A stretch of 22,743 nucleotides of DNA from Bacillota bacterium (lineage in GTDB: Bacteria > Bacillota > Clostridia > Peptostreptococcales > Anaerovoracaceae). Every line of letters starts with the position of its first letter. Positions within the stretch are counted from its first letter, which is position 1. This document shows positions 15,707-21,348 of this stretch, in pieces. Both the position numbers and the translations under genes were made by a program. The DNA lies in assembly GCA_017936025.1 (NCBI GenBank), contig JAGBGL010000156.1, positions 1-22,743 on the forward strand. Direction: 5' to 3'. The notes beneath the pieces are model-generated. The model ran no database searches. It was not told the origin of the DNA and saw nothing but the letters and a program-made list of their open reading frames with translations.

Positions 15707-17005
15707 ATGAAGAAGGTTTTAGTATTAGGAGTAGGGGCTCAGGGAAGTGCTGCAGCAAAAAAACTGGATACTGAGCCGAATGTAAGCGAAATTATATGTG
15801 CAGACTTTGATATGGATGCAGTTGAGCATGTGCTCAAATCAGTTAAGAAGGGCCGCGGCGCTCATGTGGATGCTCATAAAATCGACAGCATCATTGCAGC
15901 GGCAGAGGGTGTGGACCTGATCCTGAACGGGCTTCCTCTGGAATGTACACAGAATGTACTGGATGCAGCGCTGGCAGTAAAGGCAAACTATCAGGATTAT
16001 GCCGGAACCACTGCTCTGACAGATATGTGGAAAAACAGTGAGCTGTTCAATGACCCTAAATACGAACATCCGGATTTTGAAGATCCTGCTACTGAAGACT
16101 GGTATTACAGCATCTGTGCGATGCATTATATTTATGGACCGAAGTTTGCGGCAATCGACAGACTGGCCCTCTTCGGAACCGGCTCTGCACCTGGACTGAT
16201 CTGCGCGGCAACAAGAGATGCCATGAGATATCTGGATACATGTGAAACGATTTATAATATCGTATGGGAAGGCGCGATCGCTAAGAGATTCCAGCCTTTC
16301 TGGTGGTCTCCTGTAACAGCGCTGAATGATATGAGTGAAATGGCGCTGGCTCTTAAAGATGGAAAACTGATGAATACACCGGCATTCGGACTTCCTGAAA
16401 AGCGCTATTTTGATGAAATGGGCGATGGAGATCCGGTTGTATTCTGTGAACACTGCCATGACGAACCGCTGCAGTATTTCTTCAACAAGGATACACATTT
16501 CAAAGGTGTTAAGAATGCATACTTTAAATATGCAGGCGCAGGGATGGACTTTGCAAAACCTCTGTATCAGGCAGGCCTTTTGAAGAGAGAAAAAATTGAC
16601 TTCCACGGAATGGAAATATCACCTTTCGATTTCATTCTGAGCCAGATCCCGCCTGCACCTAAGTATGAAGAGGAAATCCAGGAGTTTATCGATGAAGGGC
16701 TGGCACTGGATTCCGGCTGCATGGTAATCGAGGCTTATGGAAAGAAAGACGGAAAAGATGTCCTGGTTGAAACACATGTAAATGCGCCGGGATTCGTTGA
16801 ATCATTTGAACGTGCGAAAATTACGGCAGAAATGTATCTGACAGGGCAGGGAGGATATTTCTTCTCCAAACTGTTCATAAATGACAAGCTGGATCAGAAG
16901 GGTGTAATTTCTTCAGATATGCTTACTTTAGAGCAGGTAGATACATACTTTGAGTATGCAGCAGAACTGGGAATCACACTTTCTACAGAAGTCAAAGACT
17001 TATAG
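15707..17005 (+). CDS. Saccharopine dehydrogenase-like NAD(P)-dependent oxidoreductase
   Basis: A 432-residue protein of the saccharopine dehydrogenase family. The N-terminal Rossmann fold has GVGAQG (8-13) and an acidic residue after the second strand (ICADFD), favouring NAD. A middle catalytic domain follows (ALFGTGSAPGLICAATRDAM; WWSPVTALNDMSEMA). Family members act on saccharopine, carboxynorspermidine or related amino acids, or on unknown substrates; this one cannot be assigned more closely. ATG at 15707 has GAGGTGA upstream and a strong promoter. The divergent AraC gene suggests substrate-inducible control. No lysine or polyamine genes are nearby. Confidence 0.82.
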   Translation: MKKVLVLGVGAQGSAAAKKLDTEPNVSEIICADFDMDAVEHVLKSVKKGRGAHVDAHKIDSIIAAAEGVDLILNGLPLECTQNVLDAALAVKANYQDYAGTTALTDMWKNSELFNDPKYEHPDFEDPATEDWYYSICAMHYIYGPKFAAIDRLALFGTGSAPGLICAATRDAMRYLDTCETIYNIVWEGAIAKRFQPFWWSPVTALNDMSEMALALKDGKLMNTPAFGLPEKRYFDEMGDGDPVVFCEHCHDEPLQYFFNKDTHFKGVKNAYFKYAGAGMDFAKPLYQAGLLKREKIDFHGMEISPFDFILSQIPPAPKYEEEIQEFIDEGLALDSGCMVIEAYGKKDGKDVLVETHVNAPGFVESFERAKITAEMYLTGQGGYFFSKLFINDKLDQKGVISSDMLTLEQVDTYFEYAAELGITLSTEVKDL

Positions 17006-17035
17006 AAGCATAATATGCAAATCCTTTATTATGGG

Positions 17036-17078
17036 CCCCTGTAAAGTTCAATGCGTTTTGACCTTTCAGGGGTCTTAT
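17036..17078 (+). terminator. Probable intrinsic terminator
   Basis: CCCCTG-T-AAAG (17036-17046) pairs with CTTTCAGGGG (17063-17072), leaving one bulged T and a 16-base loop, followed by TCTTATTT. The long loop and broken tail make it moderate. Confidence 0.55.
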
Positions 17079-17081
17079 TTG

Positions 17082-17090
17082 TGCTATAAT
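17082..17090 (+). promoter_or_regulatory. Extended -10 promoter for the cation transporter gene
   Basis: TGCTATAAT (17082-17090) is a perfect extended -10. A TTGACC lies 21 bases upstream, too far for a normal -35, so the TGn extension may do the work. The expected start near 17097 excludes translation from the GTG at 17095. Confidence 0.65.
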
Positions 17091-17112
17091 AGGAGTGACG
17101 AAAGGATGTGGA

Positions 17113-18024
17113 ATGATGCCTCAGGCAGACAATTTAAAGGATGAAAAACGGATACTGAGAATATCATGTGTGATGAGCACATTCTTTCTGCTGTGCGAAA
17201 TCGCGGCAGCGCTTTGGACTCATTCACAGGCAGTGCTGATCGATTGTCTGTATGATCTGGTGGACCTTATCATGCTGCTTCCGCTGATGCTGCTGGTACC
17301 GAAACTGTACAAACCGGTGTCTGAAAGATGGCCGTACGGGCTGTCGCAGCTGGAACCGCTGTTCATAATAATAAGATGCACGGTCCTGCTGGTCATGGAT
17401 TTCTTCCTGATGAAGGATTGCATTGAAATGATCATAGACGGCGGGCATATTATCAATGCCCACGCTGTAGCAGGATTTGAATTTGCAATGGCGCTGTGCT
17501 GTATCATAATGTATGTGATCCTGAGGATAATGTGCCGCAGATATATGTCTCCTGCCATGGAATCTGAACTGTATGTATGGAAAGTAGATGCATATAGTAC
17601 TGCAGGGGTAGGCCTGGCTTTTGTGATCCAGATAGTTGTCCAGAATACAAGACTGGCGTGGCTTACGCCTTACATAGATCCCGGTATAGCAGTTGTAATG
17701 GCAGTCATCCTTCTGTGGGAACCGATCACTATGATCTATGAAGCTGTCCGCAGCCTGATCCTGGCGGCACCGGGAGAGGACGTACGCGGTGAGATCCGCG
17801 CGGTCATAGAAGGTGAGCTGGATAAGTATGATATAAAAGTGGATTTTCTGGACATCGTTAAAACAGGCAGACGTATATGGATAGATGTTTACATTATTCC
17901 GAATGGAAGCATGCTGGACCTGAAGATCCTCAAAGAAGTTCAGACTGAATCTGCAAACATTCTCAATGGTGAGCTGGAAGAGGATGTGTTCGTGGAAATC
18001 ATCCCGGAACTGAAAGACATATGA
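17113..18024 (+). CDS. Cation diffusion facilitator family protein, atypical metal site
   Basis: A membrane transporter of the CDF family, which exchanges divalent metal for protons. The protein has about six membrane helices (residues about 15-220) and a C-terminal cytoplasmic domain (about 225-303; DIKVDFLDIVKTGRRIWIDVYI). Helix 2 keeps a DxxxD site (Asp44, Asp48). The helix 5 site, normally HxxxD or DxxxD, reads DAYST (Asp159, Thr163), and the loop usually containing HPYGH reads WPYGLSQLEP. The metal and even the transport activity are therefore uncertain. ATG at 17113 is chosen because the promoter's start site falls after the GTG at 17095; AAAGGA is upstream. It is monocistronic. Confidence 0.8.
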   Translation: MMPQADNLKDEKRILRISCVMSTFFLLCEIAAALWTHSQAVLIDCLYDLVDLIMLLPLMLLVPKLYKPVSERWPYGLSQLEPLFIIIRCTVLLVMDFFLMKDCIEMIIDGGHIINAHAVAGFEFAMALCCIIMYVILRIMCRRYMSPAMESELYVWKVDAYSTAGVGLAFVIQIVVQNTRLAWLTPYIDPGIAVVMAVILLWEPITMIYEAVRSLILAAPGEDVRGEIRAVIEGELDKYDIKVDFLDIVKTGRRIWIDVYIIPNGSMLDLKILKEVQTESANILNGELEEDVFVEIIPELKDI

Positions 18025-18029
18025 CAGGA

Positions 18030-18056
18030 AGGTGCTGTTTGACAGCACCTTTTTTT
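18030..18056 (+). terminator. Intrinsic terminator after the cation transporter gene
   Basis: AGGTGCTGT (18030-18038) pairs perfectly with ACAGCACCT (18042-18050) around a 3-base loop, followed by six more T. Confidence 0.95.
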
Positions 18057-18101
18057 AATGCTAACATGGTCACAAGATAGACTGAACAGGAGAATGACAA
18101 A

Positions 18102-18362
18102 ATGAAGAACAACAGTAAATTTTTCTGTAACAAAGAATGTGAATACTTCCCATGCCATCCGACAGACAATCCGGATGATTTCAATTGTCTGTTCTGTTAT
18201 TGTCCGCTGTATGCCCTGGGCGATAAATGCGGCGGAAATTTTAAATTCCTGGAAGACGGAACAAAGGACTGCAGCAGCTGTATGGGCGCGCACAGTCCCG
18301 AGGCGTTTGACCGTATAATGTCAAAATGGGCCGAAATCAGCGAGCTGGCAAAGAAAAAATAA
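18102..18362 (+). CDS. Cysteine-rich small domain protein
   Basis: An 86-residue protein with nine cysteines (9, 13, 18, 29, 32, 34, 43, 57, 60), in segments such as FFCNKECEYFPCH, FNCLFCYCPLY, GDKCGG and DCSSC. This matches the Cysteine-rich small domain family (PF04071), thought to bind metal; no reaction is known to me. It has no signal peptide. AGGAG lies 9 bases before ATG 18102. Relatives have, as far as I recall, been seen near corrinoid genes in clostridia. That would fit the two cobalamin riboswitches 1-2 kb downstream, but it is contextual inference. Confidence 0.82.
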   Translation: MKNNSKFFCNKECEYFPCHPTDNPDDFNCLFCYCPLYALGDKCGGNFKFLEDGTKDCSSCMGAHSPEAFDRIMSKWAEISELAKKK

Positions 18363-18396
18363 GGCTTGTTTTTTGCTTCCTCTGTGAATTTTATGA

Positions 18397-18425
18397 TTAA
18401 AACATGGAAATCAGGGTACTATAAA
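18397..18425 (+). promoter_or_regulatory. Probable promoter of DUF4430 lipoprotein 1
   Basis: TTAAAA (18397-18402) and TATAAA (18420-18425) have 17-base spacing. The leader is too short (about 20 bases) to hold a riboswitch. GGAGGGAG precedes the ATG. Confidence 0.55.
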
Positions 18426-18452
18426 GTATCAGAGTAATAAGGAGGGAGAAAA

Positions 18453-18893
18453 ATGAAAAAGATAACAGTTTTATTATTGGCACTTATCCTTGTGCTTTCT
18501 CTGGCTGCATGCGGCGCAGGTGAAAGCGGTAATAACGGCGAAAGCGCTCCGGTAACAGAACCGGTGATGATTAATGCATATATTGATGTCGATTACCCTG
18601 ACGGAAGCGGAATTGCAGATGTGGATGATCTGCTGATGCAGATTCCTGAAGGAACAACAGCATTCGGAATGCTGCAGCTTTATGCACAGGAAAACAACGT
18701 GGAAGTTGTATATGAAGACAGAGATGCCGGAAAATATGTAACTTCTATAAACGGAGTTGCAGAAAACAGCAGAGCTGGCTGGGCATATGAAATCGATGAC
18801 GCAATGACACTGGATGAACCGGACAAGCATGTTGTAAAAGAAGGCCAGGAAATCATATGGGAATACCATGAATGGAACGACATTGACGACTGA
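18453..18893 (+). CDS. DUF4430 (transcobalamin-like) lipoprotein 1
   Basis: A 146-residue secreted lipoprotein. The signal peptide ends in a LAAC lipobox with Cys20 as the lipid-bearing residue, so it should be tethered to the outer face of the membrane. After a short Gly/Ser/Pro linker, residues about 38-140 form a DUF4430 domain (PF14478, called transcobalamin-like C-terminal in family databases). It has YVTSINGVAENSRAGWAYEI and EGQEIIWEYHEW, matching the GWxYxxN and GDxIxWxY core. It is paralogous to the next lipoprotein but has its own short promoter and no riboswitch. Binding of corrinoid or another flat ligand is an inference; no metal or catalytic residues are evident. Confidence 0.88.
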   Translation: MKKITVLLLALILVLSLAACGAGESGNNGESAPVTEPVMINAYIDVDYPDGSGIADVDDLLMQIPEGTTAFGMLQLYAQENNVEVVYEDRDAGKYVTSINGVAENSRAGWAYEIDDAMTLDEPDKHVVKEGQEIIWEYHEWNDIDD

Positions 18894-18911
18894 TAAGAAA
18901 CTGAAGTCTGG

Positions 18912-18942
18912 CACCTGCCGCAATCAGCGGCAGGTGTTTTTA
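18912..18942 (+). terminator. Intrinsic terminator after DUF4430 lipoprotein 1
   Basis: CACCTGCCGC (18912-18921) pairs perfectly with GCGGCAGGTG (18927-18936) around a 5-base loop, then TTTTTAT. Confidence 0.95.
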
Positions 18943-18955
18943 TATGCAATAAAGG

Positions 18956-18985
18956 TTGACACGGAAACGGTGTGAATAGTAAAAT
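18956..18985 (+). promoter_or_regulatory. Promoter of the first riboswitch transcript
   Basis: A perfect TTGACA (18956-18961) and TAAAAT (18980-18985) are separated by 18 bases. The start near 18992 places the riboswitch about 20 bases into the transcript. Confidence 0.75.
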
Positions 18986-19010
18986 AATGCAGTAAGTTAA
19001 TATTTAAAGC

Positions 19011-19225
19011 AGGACATTTTGGCTGCCCTATGGCAGTCGGTGGGGAAGCTGATCAGCAGCCCTGTCCGGAAGCCGGTGCGAATCCGGCACTGTGTCTCAG
19101 CAACCGTGAAATCCACGAAAGGATCTGTGTTTGATCACAGCCACTGGAGATTAATCTCTGGGAAGGCGGTCCGAGTAGGTAGCGGCAATAAAGCCGCGGA
19201 AAGATAAAGTCGGTAGACCTGTCTG
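19011..19225 (+). ncRNA. Cobalamin riboswitch 1 (aptamer)
   Basis: It has the family's hallmark segments: GGAAGCCGGTGCGAATCC with its CCGGCACTG continuation (19061-19093), GCCACTGG near 19140, and the B12 box as AGTCGGTAGACCTGTC (19208-19223). P1 can form between GGACA (19012-19016) and TGTCT (19220-19224). L5 contains CTCAG (19096-19100), complementary to CTGAG (19251-19255) in the downstream P13 hairpin, the known kissing-loop arrangement. An extra 5' arm, GGCTGCC...GGCAG (19021-19036), is absent from riboswitch 2. With a terminator before the next ATG, it should reduce expression when adenosylcobalamin or a related corrinoid is present. Confidence 0.93.
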
Positions 19226-19318
19226 TAAAGCTTCATGTGGAGCAAGTCTTCTGAGGTGAGACGTCGGCCTTTTTTACATAAAAAGACAGACGGACACCTG
19301 GAACAGGTGTCTTTTTTT
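19226..19318 (+). terminator. Expression platform and terminator of riboswitch 1
   Basis: P13 (GTCT...AGAC, 19247-19262) precedes a strong terminator: GACACCTG (19293-19300), GAA, CAGGTGTC (19304-19311), then seven T. ACCTGT in the B12 box (19217-19222) can pair with ACAGGT (19303-19308) in the terminator, and CTGTCT (19219-19224) with AGACAG (19284-19289). This suggests the free B12 box acts as antiterminator. Confidence 0.8.
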
Positions 19319-19335
19319 ATGAGGAGGAAGCAAAG

Positions 19336-19755
19336 ATGAAAAAGTTAGCACTGATTTTTCTGGCACTGATTATGGTATTTTCCATGGCGGCATGCGGAGG
19401 AAATGATTCCGGAAGCGGATCCGGTACAGTGATTTCTGTTGAAATCGATATAGATTATCCGGATGCAAGCGGTATTGCAGACGTTGAAGATTTCGTAATG
19501 GAAGTCCCAGAAGGCACTAATGCACTTGAAATGCTGGAAATGTACTGCGATGAAAACGACATCGAAATGCTGATGGCGACTGGCAGCCCAACAGAATACG
19601 TAACATCCATCAATGGTGTTGCAGAATCTGCGGATGCAGGCTGGGTTTATGAAGTAAACGATGAAATGACAATGGAAGCTGCAGACAAATGTGTTCTGAC
19701 TGAAGGTATGGGCATCACTTGGGAATACATGAGCTGGGCTGAAATGGGCGACTAA
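19336..19755 (+). CDS. DUF4430 (transcobalamin-like) lipoprotein 2, riboswitch-controlled
   Basis: A 139-residue lipoprotein with a MAAC lipobox (Cys20), a Gly/Ser linker and a DUF4430 domain (about 31-134). The latter has YVTSINGVAESADAGWVYEV and GITWEYMSW. It shares the core IDIDYPDxSGIADV and YVTSINGVAE with lipoprotein 1, so the two are tandem duplicates. GAGGAGG precedes ATG 19336 and overlaps the end of the terminator region. The cobalamin riboswitch in its leader links it to corrinoid supply. The best guess is an outer-face corrinoid-binding protein handing ligand to an importer not seen in this window. Low-complexity linkers make it likely to stand off the membrane. Confidence 0.9.
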   Translation: MKKLALIFLALIMVFSMAACGGNDSGSGSGTVISVEIDIDYPDASGIADVEDFVMEVPEGTNALEMLEMYCDENDIEMLMATGSPTEYVTSINGVAESADAGWVYEVNDEMTMEAADKCVLTEGMGITWEYMSWAEMGD

Positions 19756-19793
19756 GTTTTAACTTGCTAAAATAAAACTGAATATTTCAAGGG

Positions 19794-19975
19794 GGACAAT
19801 AATGCTGATTTTATTTCAGCATTCGGAAGCCGGTGGGAATCCGGCACTGTGTCTCAGCAACCGTGAAATCTACGAAAGGATCTGCATTGAATTGCGGTCA
19901 CTGGAGAAAACTCCGGGAAGATGATCTGAGTAGGAAGCAGCAATCTGCAAAAAGATAAAGTCGGTAGACCTGTCC
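19794..19975 (+). ncRNA. Cobalamin riboswitch 2 (aptamer)
   Basis: Close copy of riboswitch 1: GGAAGCCGGTGGGAATCC (19825-19842), CCGGCACTGTGTCTCAGCAA, a TCACTGGAG segment near 19900, and an identical B12 box AGTCGGTAGACCTGTC (about 19959-19974). P1 pairs GGACA (19794-19798) with TGTCC (19971-19975). L5 CTCAG (19853-19857) complements CTGAG (19995-19999) in P13. A short hairpin AATGCTGA...TCAGCATT (19801-19823) replaces the longer 5' arm of copy 1. It starts under 40 bases after lipoprotein 2, and I find no convincing promoter between them. Confidence 0.92.
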
Positions 19976-20121
19976 TGTCTTGTACTAATGTCTTCTGAGG
20001 TAGGACAGCGGTCAACATATGGTTAGAGCATAAGGGATAGACGCATTTTGCTGCATCTGTTCGTTACAACGTTCTGACTGGATACATGACAACTGAAGCA
20101 CCCGGAAACGGGTGCTTTTTT
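19976..20121 (+). terminator. Expression platform and terminator of riboswitch 2
   Basis: CTGTCCT (19970-19976) can pair with AGGACAG (20002-20008), competing with both P1 and P13. About 90 bases later a strong terminator forms: AGCACCCG (20097-20104), GAAA loop, CGGGTGCT (20109-20116), then a T-run. I found no complement to the terminator arms upstream, so how ligand binding reaches the terminator is unclear. The 20009-20096 spacer has only weak hairpins such as CGTTACAACG. Confidence 0.75.
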
Positions 20122-20148
20122 ATTATGAAAAAATGCTAGGAGGAAAGT

Positions 20149-21327
20149 GTGGAAACGAGAAGAAAAAAGAAGATCATGAATATCATCATGGCAGTGCTGG
20201 CTGCAGCAGTGATTTTCTGTGGAATCATGGCTGTTGGCGGAATCAAAGGCTGGTTTGGAAATAGCGATTCTGCAGTTGTCAGCAGCGGTACCGGTGGTGT
20301 TGTGAATATCGAAAGAAGCGGCGTGGTTTATGCACTCGACAAGAAAGTGGCAATAGAACCGGGCGACATGATTGAAACATTGAATTCATCATCCGCAGAA
20401 TTCAGAGTAAATCAGGAAAATGAAATTACGATGAATGAATCGTCACAGATTACTTTTACAAACTGTGATGAAAGTGCAGTAGTGCTGGAAGTGATATCAG
20501 GAGAGATCATTGCAGACATGCCGGAGGCTCCATCTGAAATGACAGTGGAATTCGGCGGCAACACGGCGGATATTACAGGCACAGTATTTTCAGTATCTGT
20601 CCAGAGCGGCAGCTATGGAATCAATGTCTATGAAGGCAATGTGGCAGTTACAGCGGCAGACGGCAGTGAGTATACCGTTGAGGCAGGAAATGGACTGGAC
20701 ATTGTGCAGCAGAGTAATGGTGCATATGATATCGAAAGTAAAGAACTTACAGTTGAGTCTCTTAATGATTTTGTGATAGGCAAACTGAAGGAAAGCAAAG
20801 CCAACCTGTGCTTCACTGCAGATGCACTGAATTCTGTAATTAAGGAGCGTGAAGCAGAAGTGGCTGAGGCGGAGAATACTGATGGCGATACAATAAAAAC
20901 GGATGGTAATAAAGCAGATGTAATGGAATGCACTATCCAGATCAGATGCGAAACAATTCTCAGCAATATGGGTAGCCTGACTGCAGGTAAAGACAGATAC
21001 GTACCATCCAATGGAATAATTCTGGCGACAAGCACTGTGGAATTTACAGAAGGTGAAACGGTGTTCGACGCGCTGAAAAGGGTATGCTCATATGCAGGAA
21101 TACATCTGGAGTATTCCTGGACACCGATGTATGACAGCTATTACATAGAAGGAATAAATCATTTGTACGAATTTGATTGTGGTCCGCAGTCTGGCTGGAT
21201 GTACAAGGTGAACGGATGGTTCCCTAATTACGGTTGTTCCGGATATGAACTTAAAGACGGAGACAACATTGTCTGGACATACACTTGTAATGGTCTGGGC
21301 GCAGATGTAGGCGGAAATGTAAGATAA
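20149..21327 (+). CDS. Membrane-anchored FecR-like / DUF4430 fusion protein
   Basis: A 392-residue protein. A basic start (METRRKKK) and one membrane helix (about 9-31) anchor it with the rest outside. Residues about 50-190 form a FecR-like beta domain (VNIERSGVVYALDKKVAIEPGDMIET; VEFGGNTADITGTVFSV; INVYEGNVAV). A charged linker follows, then a DUF4430 domain (about 258-385). That domain has a CTIQIRC segment, YIEGINHLYEFDCG, SGWMYKVNGWFPNYGCSGY and LKDGDNIVWTYTC. Cysteines 261, 267, 313, 344, 363 and 380 could form disulfides. The start is GTG 20149 with AGGAGG 5 bases upstream. It lies behind riboswitch 2 and 21 bases before the next gene. FecR normally relays ligand status to sigma factors; here no sigma gene is nearby, so the domain may serve as a binding scaffold. 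Confidence 0.88.
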   Translation: METRRKKKIMNIIMAVLAAAVIFCGIMAVGGIKGWFGNSDSAVVSSGTGGVVNIERSGVVYALDKKVAIEPGDMIETLNSSSAEFRVNQENEITMNESSQITFTNCDESAVVLEVISGEIIADMPEAPSEMTVEFGGNTADITGTVFSVSVQSGSYGINVYEGNVAVTAADGSEYTVEAGNGLDIVQQSNGAYDIESKELTVESLNDFVIGKLKESKANLCFTADALNSVIKEREAEVAEAENTDGDTIKTDGNKADVMECTIQIRCETILSNMGSLTAGKDRYVPSNGIILATSTVEFTEGETVFDALKRVCSYAGIHLEYSWTPMYDSYYIEGINHLYEFDCGPQSGWMYKVNGWFPNYGCSGYELKDGDNIVWTYTCNGLGADVGGNVR

Positions 21328-21348
21328 ATGGCGAGTTAGGAGGAAAAC

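Noticed and set aside
17058..17063. TTGACC as the -35 box for the cation transporter gene
   Set aside because: The spacing to TATAAT is 21 bases, outside the usual range; the extended -10 is a better explanation.
17095..17112. GTG start for the cation transporter
   Set aside because: It lies at or before the predicted transcription start and has AGGA directly adjacent, with no proper spacing.
19019..19207. Small ORF inside riboswitch 1
   Set aside because: It covers conserved aptamer elements, has no ribosome site, and has no counterpart in riboswitch 2.
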